Assembly: GCA_015222055.1 (NCBI GenBank)
Contig: JADFUR010000116.1
Coordinates: 29,658-93,657 of the forward strand
DNA length: 64,000 nt
From: Bacteroidota bacterium
GTDB taxonomy: Bacteria > Bacteroidota > Bacteroidia > Bacteroidales > B39-G9
Direction of reading: 5' to 3'
Position 1 is the first letter of the stretch. The number at the start of each line of letters is the position of its first letter. The notes below the pieces were generated by a model. That model was not told where the DNA came from, searched no databases, and saw nothing but the letters and a program-made list of their open reading frames with translations. Made by a program: the position numbers and the translations under genes. Shown here piece by piece: positions 37,178-46,698 of this stretch.

Positions 37178-38029
37178 TTATTTATAAGAGCCCATTTTAA
37201 GCATGAAAATTTCTTTTTCTGTTAAGAAACGCCATTTTCCTCTTTGAATTCCTTTTTTAGTTAATCCCGCGAAATAGACTCTGTCTAATTTTTTTACATT
37301 ATAATTAACTTTATTGAAGATTCTTCTTACAATTCTATTTTTTCCCGAATGAATGTCAATACCAATTTGTTTTGGGTCATTATCAACGTAACTAATTTCA
37401 TCGACTTTTATAAAACCATCTTCTAAAGTTAAACCTTCTGAAACTTTATCCATATCACTTTGTTCTAGATCTCTATCAAGCGTAACATGGTATATCTTCT
37501 TTTTATTATACTTGGGGTGAGTAAGTTGCTTGGTTAATTCCCCGTCATTTGTAAATAGTAGAACGCCTGTGGTGTTTCTATCTAATCTTCCGACTGGATA
37601 TATTCTTTCTTCACAGGAATTTTTTACAAGATCAACAACGGTTTTTCGCTCATGTTTATCTGAAAGTGTTGTAATAAAGTCTTTAGGTTTATTTAAAACA
37701 AGATAGATATTTTTTTCAGCTTTAAGTGTGGTGCCGTCATATTTTACAATATCTTTAGGTGAAATTTTTGTTCCAAGCTCAGTTGTTAGTTTGCCATTTA
37801 CGGTAATTAATCCGTTTTTTATATGCTCGTCTGCTTCACGTCGAGAACATATGCCAGATTTAGCAATATATTTATTCAACCTCATTTCAAAAGGTTCATC
37901 ATAAGATTTACCACTTCTTTTTACTGTTTTACGTACAGATTTTGATTCTTCTCGCTTGGTAAAAGAGTTTGCTTTGGGTTTATAACTGCGTGGTTTAAAA
38001 GACTTAGGTGCTTGATTTCGACCTTTCAT
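37178..38029 (-). CDS. rRNA pseudouridine synthase, RluB/RsuA family
   Basis: 283 residues. A basic, low-complexity N-terminal tail (about 1-45, rich in Lys/Arg/Ser) precedes an S4 RNA-binding domain (MRLNKYIAKSGICSRREADE) and the catalytic domain, with LVLNKPKDFIT and GRLDRNTTGVLLFTNDG containing the catalytic Asp. The family makes pseudouridine in 23S (RluB) or 16S (RsuA) rRNA; the exact site cannot be told from sequence. The Lys-rich N-terminal extension is common in Bacteroidota. Confidence 0.88.
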   Translation of the reverse strand: MKGRNQAPKSFKPRSYKPKANSFTKREESKSVRKTVKRSGKSYDEPFEMRLNKYIAKSGICSRREADEHIKNGLITVNGKLTTELGTKISPKDIVKYDGTTLKAEKNIYLVLNKPKDFITTLSDKHERKTVVDLVKNSCEERIYPVGRLDRNTTGVLLFTNDGELTKQLTHPKYNKKKIYHVTLDRDLEQSDMDKVSEGLTLEDGFIKVDEISYVDNDPKQIGIDIHSGKNRIVRRIFNKVNYNVKKLDRVYFAGLTKKGIQRGKWRFLTEKEIFMLKMGSYK

Positions 38030-38207
38030 ATTGATTTGAATTTATATTACAATTTACAATAAAATATTTTACAAACATAATTTTTTCTTATGCTTGAATT
38101 TTATTTTTTTTTATTTATAAGTGGAAATTAATATTATATATATATAAGTCGGCAAAATTATCTTAATTTTGTCAGGTTTAATCATTTTTATTAATTTTTT
38201 TTTACAA

Positions 38208-39605
38208 ATGACACTTATTAAATCAATTTCTGGAATTAGAGGAACAATTGGTGGCGAAATTGGCAAGGGATTAACTCCTTTCGACATTATGAAATTTAGT
38301 GCTGCTTTTGGTATCTGGATAAAACAACATTCTGAAAACACAAAAGTTAAAATTGTTGTTGGTAGCGATGCTCGTATTTCAGGCGAGATGGTTAATAAAA
38401 TTGTTACAGGAACCCTTATTTCTATTGGGATTGATGTTGTAAATATTGGAATGGCAACAACTCCCACCACAGAACTGGCAGTTACAAAAACAAATGCAGA
38501 TGGTGGGATTATTTTAACCGCTAGTCATAATCCTAAAAATTGGAACGCTTTAAAATTATTAAATAACAAAGGCGAGTTTTTAACTGATATTGATGGTAAA
38601 CATGTTTTTAATATTGCAGATAATAGTGATTTCAATTTTGCCCAAGTTGATGATTTAGGTAAAATTGAAAATAATTCGTCTTTTGACGATTATCATATTA
38701 ATGAAATATTAAAGTTGCCTTTAGTTGATGTTGATATTATAAAAAAAGCTAATTTCAAAGTTGCTTTTGATGGAATAAATTCTGTTGGGGGAATTATTAT
38801 ACCAAAACTTTTACAAGCTCTTGGTGTTAACGATGTGATTAAAATCAATTGTGAACCAACAGGTGATTTTGCTCATACTCCTGAACCAATTCCCGAAAAT
38901 TTAACACAGATATCTAAAGTAATTCGTGAAAATAAAGTTGACCTTGGTTTTGTGGTTGACCCTGATGTTGACCGTTTGGCAATTATTAATAACGACGGTA
39001 CTATGTTTGGAGAAGAGTATACTCTTGTGGCTGTTGCCGATTATATTATTAGCAATACAAAAGGAAATACGGTATCAAACATGTCTTCGTCAAGAGCATT
39101 AAGAGATATTGCTAACAAGTACGGAGTAAAATATTCTACATCGGCAGTAGGAGAGGTGAATGTTGTTGATGTGATGAAAAAAACAAACGCAATTATTGGT
39201 GGAGAAGGAAATGGTGGAGTAATTTATCCTGAGTTACATTATGGGCGTGATGCTCTTGTGGGAATAGCTTTGTTTTTAACTCATCTTGCAAAATCAAAGA
39301 AAAAATGTTCGGAACTACGCAGTTCTTATCCTGCTTACTATATATCAAAAAATAAAATTCAACTTAATAAAAACATTAATGTTGATGAGATTTTAAATAA
39401 AATTGAGAGTATATACTCAAAGAAAAAAGCTGATATAAATACAATTGATGGTGTAAAAATTGATTTTGAAAAAGAATGGATTCATTTACGAAAATCAAAT
39501 ACAGAACCAATTATTAGAATATATTCGGAAAGCTGTACTCAAGAGAAAGCCGATTTGTTAGCTCAGGATATTATTGATGAGATAAATAAAATTATATCTA
39601 TTTAA
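38208..39605 (+). CDS. glmM: Phosphoglucosamine mutase GlmM
   Basis: 465 residues from the ATG at 38208, preferred over an upstream TTG because MTLIKSISGIRGTIGG starts the family exactly. Catalytic phosphoserine Ser106 lies in TASHNPKNWN, and the Mg2+ loop is DPDVDR (Asp251, Asp253, Asp255). The sugar-binding GEGNGG loop and the C-terminal RKSNTEP phosphate-binding loop are present. It converts glucosamine-6-P to glucosamine-1-P for UDP-GlcNAc and cell wall synthesis. Some phosphomannomutases look alike, but the opening and GEGNGG favour the GlmM-type group. Confidence 0.87.
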   Translation: MTLIKSISGIRGTIGGEIGKGLTPFDIMKFSAAFGIWIKQHSENTKVKIVVGSDARISGEMVNKIVTGTLISIGIDVVNIGMATTPTTELAVTKTNADGGIILTASHNPKNWNALKLLNNKGEFLTDIDGKHVFNIADNSDFNFAQVDDLGKIENNSSFDDYHINEILKLPLVDVDIIKKANFKVAFDGINSVGGIIIPKLLQALGVNDVIKINCEPTGDFAHTPEPIPENLTQISKVIRENKVDLGFVVDPDVDRLAIINNDGTMFGEEYTLVAVADYIISNTKGNTVSNMSSSRALRDIANKYGVKYSTSAVGEVNVVDVMKKTNAIIGGEGNGGVIYPELHYGRDALVGIALFLTHLAKSKKKCSELRSSYPAYYISKNKIQLNKNINVDEILNKIESIYSKKKADINTIDGVKIDFEKEWIHLRKSNTEPIIRIYSESCTQEKADLLAQDIIDEINKIISI

Positions 39606-39651
39606 TTTTGTATGCGATATTTTTGTTTCGCTGTTTTTTATTTTAATTAGT

Positions 39652-39798
39652 GTCGGCACTAAAACCTGTAAAATTTTAGTTGTGCTGTCATTTCGATCCG
39701 CCAGTTGGCGGAGAAGAAATCTTATTCAACTCATATACAATATGTTATGAGATTTTTTCTTTTAGTCGAAATGACAATATGGGCGTTTTCGTGCCAGC
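39652..39798. repeat. Nested palindromic repeat with TGTCATTTCGA arms
   Basis: The outer arms GTCGGCACTAAAAC (39652-39665) and GTTTTCGTGCCAGC (39785-39798) pair at 12 of 14 positions. Inside them TGTCATTTCGA (39686-39696) pairs with TCGAAATGACA (39766-39776), and there is also a CCGCCAGTTGGCGG palindrome. It fills the spacer between the convergent genes glmM and rhomboid. Elements of the TGTCATTTCGA type are common between Bacteroidota genes. Confidence 0.65.
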
Positions 39799-39846
39799 AA
39801 TAATTAGTAATAGCGAAATTATTAATGAAAATAAAAATTGCAATCA

Positions 39847-40503
39847 CTAATCTTCTTCGGTATAGAAATATTTAATTTGTGAATTGTTATTTGTGCAGTT
39901 AATGTTTAGATTGTCGTTTCTAGAATTTTTTGATTCTGTGATTTGCACATCATAATTTTTATAATAAATTGACATAACAAGACCTGCAATAGCTCCAAAC
40001 AAATGAGATTCAAATGATATTTTTTGTTTTAACGGAAAAATTCCCCAGACCATGCTTCCGTATAAAAAAATTGTTAAGAGTGATATTGCTGTTAGTCTTG
40101 TATTTTTTCTAATTATTCCACTAAAAAATATAAACGAAGCTAAACCATAAACAATTCCACTTGCTCCTATATGATAAGCAGAACGAGCCGATACCCATAC
40201 CCAAAAATTTGTTGTCAGGTAAATAAGTATAAAAACTTTATGAGCAACTTTTGGATAAAAATAAAATAATGCGACTCCAAGAATAAAAAATGGAGCCGAA
40301 TTTGATATTAAATGATTAAGGTCGGCATGAAGCAAAGGTGCTGTTAAAATGCCAATTAGTCCTTTGGTTTTTAATGGATAAATTCCTAAAAACGAAAAGT
40401 CAAGGTTTAACTCAATCTCGAAAATTTTAATAAGCCAAGCAATTGTTAAAAACAATAAGGGGAAAATCAGGCTATATTTTAATCTTTTTGAAACGTTTAC
40501 CAT
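39847..40503 (-). CDS. Rhomboid-family intramembrane serine protease
   Basis: 218 residues with six hydrophobic helices. The catalytic dyad is intact: Ser115 in HIGASGIVYG and His167 in FESHLFGAIAG. The substrate-gate region LLHADLNHLISNS also matches. A short, hydrophilic C-terminal tail (about 180-218, rich in Asn) is not part of the fold. It follows the ABC ATPase gene by 27 bases and may share its transcript, but a functional tie to sugar uptake is not implied. Confidence 0.9.
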   Translation of the reverse strand: MVNVSKRLKYSLIFPLLFLTIAWLIKIFEIELNLDFSFLGIYPLKTKGLIGILTAPLLHADLNHLISNSAPFFILGVALFYFYPKVAHKVFILIYLTTNFWVWVSARSAYHIGASGIVYGLASFIFFSGIIRKNTRLTAISLLTIFLYGSMVWGIFPLKQKISFESHLFGAIAGLVMSIYYKNYDVQITESKNSRNDNLNINCTNNNSQIKYFYTEED

Positions 40504-40530
40504 AAAAAGAATAAAATTAATATATTTTTT

Positions 40531-41643
40531 TTAATTCATGGCATTTTCAATTAATTGTTCGGTATTGTTGTCAAAAAAGTACATTTTTTCGATGCTAAAT
40601 GAGAGCTTAATTTTTTTACCTTTTTGCATGCTGTGATCAGGTTTCATTCTGGAAATTAGTTGTTTCTTTTGTAATTCAAAATACACATAAATTTCATGGC
40701 CCAGTTGCTCAATAAATAGAATTTCCCTTTCTATAGTTGCGAATTTATTAATGTCAATATTTGTATCACATTTAACATCTTCCGATCTTATTCCCATCAC
40801 AATTTCTTTGTTGATATAAGCCTCCAATTTATTTTTAGTCGGCAGATTAACAGTTAATTCTTCTCCATCAGAAATAAATTTAGCAACATTATTTTCAGAT
40901 ATTATTTTCCCTTTAATAATGTTCATAGGAGGTGTGCCAACAAATCCGGCAACAAATAAATTATTGGGATGAGTGTAAAGATTTTCTGGAGTTCCAATTT
41001 GTTGAATTTTACCTTTATCCATTACAACAATTTTATCGCCTAAAGTCATTGCTTCAACTTGATCGTGAGTAACATAAACAATAGTGGTTTTTAATCTATG
41101 ATATAATTTTGCAATTTCAATACGCATTTGCACTCTTAATTTGGCATCAAGGTTGCTTAATGGCTCATCAAACAGAAAAATTTTCGGCTCTCTAACAATT
41201 GCTCTTCCAATAGCGACTCTTTGTTTTTGTCCTCCAGACATTGCTTTTGGCTTTTTCCCGAGAAGGTCTTCTATCTCTAATATTTCTGCAGCGTTCATCA
41301 CCCTTTTATAGATTTCTTTTTTCTTTACCTTCTTAATTTTTAGACCGAATGCCAAATTTTCATAGGCTGTCATATGTGGGTATAGAGCATAATTTTGAAA
41401 CACAATAGCAATATTACGATCTTTAGGTGGAAGTTTATTAACGCATTTATCATCAATATAAAGTTTTCCTTCGCTTATATCTTCGAGGCCTACTAACATT
41501 CGTAAGGTTGTAGATTTTCCACATCCCGAAGGTCCTACTAATACTACAAATTCTTTATCTTTAATAGTAAGATTTATATTGTCAACTGCTACAGTTTTAT
41601 CTGCATATATCTTTGATACATTTTCGAATCTTATTTCTGCCAT
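40531..41643 (-). CDS. Sugar ABC importer ATPase (MalK/MsmK/UgpC type)
   Basis: 370 residues. Walker A GPSGCGKST (38-46), Q loop, signature SGGQKQRVAIG, Walker B IFLFDEPLSNLD and the H-loop region YVTHDQVEAM are all intact. A C-terminal TOBE/MalK-like regulatory domain covers about 235-370 (MGIRSEDVKC). This is the energy unit of a CUT1-type importer and fits the two permeases and binding lipoprotein at the other end of the gene group. Multitask ATPases of this type can also serve other importers. Confidence 0.92.
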   Translation of the reverse strand: MAEIRFENVSKIYADKTVAVDNINLTIKDKEFVVLVGPSGCGKSTTLRMLVGLEDISEGKLYIDDKCVNKLPPKDRNIAIVFQNYALYPHMTAYENLAFGLKIKKVKKKEIYKRVMNAAEILEIEDLLGKKPKAMSGGQKQRVAIGRAIVREPKIFLFDEPLSNLDAKLRVQMRIEIAKLYHRLKTTIVYVTHDQVEAMTLGDKIVVMDKGKIQQIGTPENLYTHPNNLFVAGFVGTPPMNIIKGKIISENNVAKFISDGEELTVNLPTKNKLEAYINKEIVMGIRSEDVKCDTNIDINKFATIEREILFIEQLGHEIYVYFELQKKQLISRMKPDHSMQKGKKIKLSFSIEKMYFFDNNTEQLIENAMN

Positions 41644-41694
41644 AATTTTTATAAAAATTAACTAAATTATCATTCAATAAACTTAAGCCCCAAA

Positions 41695-42825
41695 TTAATA
41701 TGTTAGTCTTGATTTGGGAATATGAGTAATTCTTACACAAAGGTCTAATTCACCTGAAGCAACAATGTATTTATCATCACCATCAACTATTCCTGTTGTA
41801 AACACAACATTATTAAGATAAATTTTATCTTGCATATTTTTTGTAAGCTTATTGTTTGCTTCTAACAAAGGTTTGTCCATTTCAGAAAATAATATTTTTG
41901 TTGGATTATCTTTGTCAAGTATTGCCCAATAAGTTCTGTAAATTTGAGAACCATTTTTTGTTTCAACTCCATGGAATAAAATGAGCCATCCTTGTGGAGT
42001 TAAAATAGGTTGTGCACCACCACCAATTTTTTCAAACATAACATGTTTTTTATTTGCACGAATAAATGGTTTTTCCTCTGGTTTCCAATACAATAAATCT
42101 TTCGATTTCGATAGATTTATTGATGGTCCCGGATTGTAAATACAGTTTTTTGCCGTTGCAAAATAAAGAAATCCTAAAGGGCGTGTCATAGCATGATATA
42201 AGCCATTGATTTTACCTTCAAACAAAAGCATGTCTTTGTTCTGATGATCAAGTACTATACCTTCTAAATGATAATTCAGTCCATCTGTTGACGAATAAAG
42301 TGTTGTGCATTGCCTTTCGGAACTTACAGAGCACGTGGTCATATAATATTTATCATCAATAAACGAAACTCTTGCATCTTCAATTCCATATTCTTGATAA
42401 CTCTTTTGAGGAGAAATAATTTTATCATAATGAATTTTAACTATTTCTCCACCATCTTCGCTAAGTTCAACGGGTAATATCCAAGAAATTGAAGTAACAG
42501 CACAAACATATGTTGGTAAAAATTTTTTAATTGAAAAAATTCGTGGGTCAGAAACATCCACATCATCAAGCTTATAGCCATCGAGAACATATCCTTTTGT
42601 AATGTCTTTTCTTATACAAAATATTTTGCCGGAATGAATTGGATTTTTTAATGCTTCGGCAACTCTTACCATTATAATTAAATTACCATTTTTTAGTCTC
42701 GACATTCCCGGATTGAAAGCGCCCAACACATAAGTTTCTTCTTTAATATTTTTTCTTAAAGGAGAATAAGACAAATCAACATCTTCGGGTTTAAGAATAA
42801 TTTTATCAAATTTGAAGTCTTCCAT
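41695..42825 (-). CDS. GH130 glycoside phosphorylase/hydrolase, copy A
   Basis: 376 residues, five-bladed propeller fold of GH130. The landmark is YGIEDARV with Asp150 at the position of the general acid, followed by FIDDKYYMT. Other family segments are FNPGMSRLKNGNLIIMVRVAE near the start and GGGAQPILTPQGWLILFHGVE. GH130 enzymes act on beta-mannosides, often by phosphorolysis of mannosyl-glucose or beta-1,4-manno-oligosaccharides. Subtype is not decided by sequence reading alone. There is no signal peptide, so it is cytoplasmic, in line with ABC import. Confidence 0.85.
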   Translation of the reverse strand: MEDFKFDKIILKPEDVDLSYSPLRKNIKEETYVLGAFNPGMSRLKNGNLIIMVRVAEALKNPIHSGKIFCIRKDITKGYVLDGYKLDDVDVSDPRIFSIKKFLPTYVCAVTSISWILPVELSEDGGEIVKIHYDKIISPQKSYQEYGIEDARVSFIDDKYYMTTCSVSSERQCTTLYSSTDGLNYHLEGIVLDHQNKDMLLFEGKINGLYHAMTRPLGFLYFATAKNCIYNPGPSINLSKSKDLLYWKPEEKPFIRANKKHVMFEKIGGGAQPILTPQGWLILFHGVETKNGSQIYRTYWAILDKDNPTKILFSEMDKPLLEANNKLTKNMQDKIYLNNVVFTTGIVDGDDKYIVASGELDLCVRITHIPKSRLTY

Positions 42826-42840
42826 TTTTTATTTTTCAAA

Positions 42841-43956
42841 TTAAATATTATACAATGGTTTTCCGCTTAATGCATCTTGAGGATATTTATTACATAATTC
42901 AGCTAAAATATCTTCGTGACTAATTGCAACATTTAAAACAGTATCATTACCTCCATAATAAATAATAATTGTTCCATCGTTTAATCTTTTTGCACCACAG
43001 CTAAAAACTACATTTGGAACGTGTACATAGTCTGTACTTTTAACTTTACAATCATCTTGTGAAGGAAATAATATTGGGATATTAGAAACCTTTATTTTTT
43101 GAGGATTATTCAAGTCGTGAAGCATAACGCCTAATACGTAAGGATTACCATCCATTGTTTTTCTAACGCCGTGAAAAATGTTCAACCAACCATATTTTGT
43201 TTTAATTGGTGGAGCTCCAGGGCCAATTTTATCTGAAAAAGAACTCGGGCCGCCACCTTGTTTCATTAATGGGACATTGTTAAGTTGCCATTTGTTTTTA
43301 AGAATATCATCGGAGTATCCAATATGTATTTCTGAAAATTTACCGCCTGTAACATCAATTGTATCATCATTTGGTCGGAAAAGAGCAACAAATTTATTGT
43401 TAATTTTTTCTGAAAAAAGAACAACATTTCTCATGTCAATATCCATTATTGTTCCATATCTTATAATAGATTTAAAATCTTTGGTAGTTGCCAAAGAAAT
43501 TCTTACTCTATCTTTTATTTCTCCGTGATAAGCACTGTAAGTAATAAAATAAGTATCATTAATTTTTGTTATTCGAGGGTCTTCAACACCACCTTTTTCA
43601 TTTTCAATTAATTGATTAATATCTAAACCCGAAGCTATTTTATCTTTTTTTGTACAAGGTTTAAGAAATGGAATGGGAGCAATATCCCAATTTGTTACTC
43701 CATTATTACTTTGTGCTAATCCAATGAGTGAAATTCCATTACGAAGATGTGAACGAAAAAGCACAATTGTCTTGTTGTTAAATTCTGTTATTCCAGCATT
43801 GTGTACCGTAATTACTTTTAAAGCGGGATTATCCCATACTTTGTTTACATCATGACAAGTTAATATGGGGTTGTCTAAAAATCTTTGAACAGGATTATTT
43901 AAGCTTATCTCGTATTTATTATTTTGTATTTCTATAATTTTTTTTAAGCAACTCAT
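42841..43956 (-). CDS. GH130 glycoside phosphorylase/hydrolase, copy B
   Basis: 371 residues. The GH130 core is very clear: NAGITEFNNKTIVLFRSH, GGVEDPRITKINDTYFITYSAY with Asp126 as the likely general acid, GPGAPPIKTKYGWLNIFHGV and VVFSCGAKRLNDGTIIIYYGG. It is closest of the three to the classic GH130 phosphorylase pattern. It is cytoplasmic. It is followed by copy A with 15 bases between, and starts 3 bases after the lipoprotein gene ends, so it is in the same transcript. Confidence 0.9.
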   Translation of the reverse strand: MSCLKKIIEIQNNKYEISLNNPVQRFLDNPILTCHDVNKVWDNPALKVITVHNAGITEFNNKTIVLFRSHLRNGISLIGLAQSNNGVTNWDIAPIPFLKPCTKKDKIASGLDINQLIENEKGGVEDPRITKINDTYFITYSAYHGEIKDRVRISLATTKDFKSIIRYGTIMDIDMRNVVLFSEKINNKFVALFRPNDDTIDVTGGKFSEIHIGYSDDILKNKWQLNNVPLMKQGGGPSSFSDKIGPGAPPIKTKYGWLNIFHGVRKTMDGNPYVLGVMLHDLNNPQKIKVSNIPILFPSQDDCKVKSTDYVHVPNVVFSCGAKRLNDGTIIIYYGGNDTVLNVAISHEDILAELCNKYPQDALSGKPLYNI

Positions 43957-43959
43957 TTT

Positions 43960-45237
43960 TTATTTATAATTGGTAACTACTCGTTTTGCTATTTCGTTTG
44001 ATTCAATTGCCTGCATACTCAAAAGAGCTTCTATAGTTGATTCTGCTCCGGAATTATAATTAACATCGTTTTCTGAATTAATGCCATCAAAAGTTATTCC
44101 TGTATTTATATTGTAAATAATTTGATTCGCCACATTATTGCCCAAAAACCATGTTGCTAAATTACCGGCTTGCTTTGCGTATTTTTCATCTAATGAAATT
44201 TTATATGCTTCTATAGATGCTAATATCATTGGGCTAATGGAATAAGCTATTTGAGAAAATTTATTATAATCCTCCATTATTAACGAATTGTTTTTATTAA
44301 CCAATTTAAATTGATGCAAAAATCCATTATCAATGCAATATGGATAAAAATATTTCACTTCATTTATACCGGCAGTAATTAATATGTCGTTTTGTAAAAC
44401 TCTACCAGAATATAATAGTGCATAAGCTTGCATATTTCCCCATGCATGCCATATGTTTTTCCAGCTCATAAAAGCATAATATGGAAATAAATCTTTGTTG
44501 CCAAATTGGCTTTTTACTAATACATCAGTTAAATTTAAAATTAAATTTTTAATCTCCACCGATTTATTTAGCTGGTAATAATTAGTAAGAGCAACAATTA
44601 TTATTGACAGTTGATCATTACCTGTAGTTATAGAATATTCGGGAATATTTATTCCATCGACAATAACTGTTTCTGATGGATTAGAAAACTGCTGGCTTAT
44701 TTTTTCAATTAGCTGTTCTATTATTGGAGCAGCTTTGCTTTGTAAGTCTTTAAGCTGAGGCGATTCAAGCATGTTAAGCTCTGATAAAGCCCATAAAGCA
44801 CGCCATGACCAAAAGTTGGGAGTGGCTACACTGTTTCTATGTGTTATATTTATTTCATTATTTGGGAACATGAAATTGTAAAAATATCCATTATCTGCTT
44901 TCATATATAAAATGAAATTAGTTAATGATTGTATTTTTTTAAGATATTTTATTTCAGGCTCAATTTTATATTGGCGGCAATAAAAGACTAAGGCACGAGA
45001 AACATCATCAACACAAGTGTAACCCTCGTCGTCGTCAGTAACAACATTATAGTCAGGTGCATTGCAATAAATCCAGATTGTGCCTAAAATATTATCTTTA
45101 ATATTAATTTCCTGATATAATTGTTCTAAATGATCAGTGTTTATTAATGAATTATTATTATTAATATCTGTTTTGTCGCAGGAACAGATATTAAAGCAAA
45201 GGGAAAATAATATTATAATATTTAAAATTTTTCGCAT
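43960..45237 (-). CDS. Lipoprotein with a glycosidase-like (alpha/alpha)-barrel pattern
   Basis: 425 residues with a signal peptide ending in CSCD (Cys18 or Cys20 lipidated). The body is helical with repeated aromatic/acidic segments: DDDEGYTCVDDVSRALVFY (about 68-86), TPNFWSWRALWALSEL, FMSWKNIWHAWGNMQAYALLY. The GYTCVDDVSRAL motif resembles the GYCTDDNARAL segment of proteins found near GH130 genes. An (alpha/alpha)6 glycoside-active enzyme at the cell envelope is the best guess. No CAZy family could be assigned. Its start overlaps the upstream GH130 gene by 16 bases. Confidence 0.55.
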   Translation of the reverse strand: MRKILNIIILFSLCFNICSCDKTDINNNNSLINTDHLEQLYQEINIKDNILGTIWIYCNAPDYNVVTDDDEGYTCVDDVSRALVFYCRQYKIEPEIKYLKKIQSLTNFILYMKADNGYFYNFMFPNNEINITHRNSVATPNFWSWRALWALSELNMLESPQLKDLQSKAAPIIEQLIEKISQQFSNPSETVIVDGINIPEYSITTGNDQLSIIIVALTNYYQLNKSVEIKNLILNLTDVLVKSQFGNKDLFPYYAFMSWKNIWHAWGNMQAYALLYSGRVLQNDILITAGINEVKYFYPYCIDNGFLHQFKLVNKNNSLIMEDYNKFSQIAYSISPMILASIEAYKISLDEKYAKQAGNLATWFLGNNVANQIIYNINTGITFDGINSENDVNYNSGAESTIEALLSMQAIESNEIAKRVVTNYK

Positions 45238-46676
45238 AATGATTTATTTGGTTTTAATTCATTTAATATATCATCAACATTAACAATCCCAAAGCTTGAT
45301 GATATGTCAGATAGAGCATAAGGGATAATCAATTTGTCGTAATGTTTTAGAAATCCACATGTGTAAACAACGTTAGGTACATAACCAATTCGTTCAGATT
45401 CGTTCGGACTGAAAAAAGGTTCGTCTAATGTGTTTAGTACTTTTTCGGGATTTTTTAAATCAAGTAAAGATGCACTCATAACATATTTTCGAAGAGGACC
45501 AACAGCATGTGTTAGTAATAACCAACCTTTTGATGTTTTAATTGGACTGCCACAATTTCCTAATTGTAAAAAATCCCAGTCGTGTTGTGATTTTTGTATT
45601 ACTTTATATGTATCCCAAAAATAAAGATCGTCAGAGTACATTATTGAAATGCTTTCTCCGTCTTGCCTTCCAATCATTGCATATTTACCATTGATTTTTT
45701 CAGGGAAAAGAGCCATGCCTTTGTTAAATGCAGCATTACCGTAAAGAGAACGAATTTTAAAATTAGTAAAGTCTTCAGTCTCTATCATTTGTGGACGAAT
45801 ATTTTTTCCGTTATAAGCTGTGTATGTGCCAATATATTTAGATTTATCCCCATCAAAAAATTTAACAAATCTGACATCTTCCATTCCCATTGATTCTGCA
45901 TTAGATCTTGGGAATATAACCCTATTATTTATTTCAATATTTTTATCAAAAGAAATGTCGTAATTTGCATCAAAAATATCCAATAAAGCATTTACTGATT
46001 CTGTATTAGTTTTTTGATTTTTACTACTAAGTTTTCCAATTATTTGTAAAGCCTCTTGTCTCGAAAATTCTTCGGGGAAAAGATCCAGCATAGATCTGTT
46101 GACATTGTCATAAAAGCCTATACGATCTATTAAAAATTTCTTTTGCAAACGAGTGTTTTCTATTGTACTCAAGCTGACAATTTCAGATGACATGGGGTCT
46201 AAAGTAATTTTTCCTTCTTTAGTAATTTTTCCTGTTCTGAATTCAATAGAAGAGATATGACCTTCACCCGTAGCTCTAAGACTTAAAACAAAACGAAGTT
46301 CACCTTCATTTAAGTTTTCTTGGTTTGGATGAGGCACAATAGAAGGATTAAATAAAGCCGCAGATTCAACAGAATATTCTTTTGTAAGATAAGTGCCTAA
46401 TAATAATTTTTTTTGAAGAGATTTAATCTCAGGCATATCAACAAGAGGCTCAACATTTTTATAATGCTGAAGTAATATTTCTTTTAGTTTTATATGTCTT
46501 TTTTCAAATTCATTTAGTACTTTATCTAAAGTTTTTTTTACTAAATCATCTTCCATTGATGATATTCTGTTTGCAAGATTTGATATTCTTGATTCAGTAT
46601 TTAAATCAATATACAAAGGAACAACTCTTTCCGATTTTGCTTTAATATTAATATTTGTTCTTTCTACAGTGAGCAT
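45222..46676 (-). CDS. GH130-family protein with N-terminal extension, copy C
   Basis: 484 residues, about 110 more than copies A and B. A helical N-terminal region (about 20-100, RISNLANRISSMEDDLVKK) precedes the propeller. The GH130 motif is GMEDVRFVKF with Asp267 at the general-acid position, then YIGTYTAYNG and GNCGSPIKTSKGWLLLTHAVG. The long form resembles GH130 members annotated as glycosidases rather than phosphorylases. There is no signal peptide. It lies 22 bases after the permease gene and overlaps the next gene by 16 bases. Confidence 0.82.
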   Translation of the reverse strand: MLTVERTNINIKAKSERVVPLYIDLNTESRISNLANRISSMEDDLVKKTLDKVLNEFEKRHIKLKEILLQHYKNVEPLVDMPEIKSLQKKLLLGTYLTKEYSVESAALFNPSIVPHPNQENLNEGELRFVLSLRATGEGHISSIEFRTGKITKEGKITLDPMSSEIVSLSTIENTRLQKKFLIDRIGFYDNVNRSMLDLFPEEFSRQEALQIIGKLSSKNQKTNTESVNALLDIFDANYDISFDKNIEINNRVIFPRSNAESMGMEDVRFVKFFDGDKSKYIGTYTAYNGKNIRPQMIETEDFTNFKIRSLYGNAAFNKGMALFPEKINGKYAMIGRQDGESISIMYSDDLYFWDTYKVIQKSQHDWDFLQLGNCGSPIKTSKGWLLLTHAVGPLRKYVMSASLLDLKNPEKVLNTLDEPFFSPNESERIGYVPNVVYTCGFLKHYDKLIIPYALSDISSSFGIVNVDDILNELKPNKSLCEKF

Positions 46677-46698
46677 TTTTTTTTGTGTTAAATTTCTG

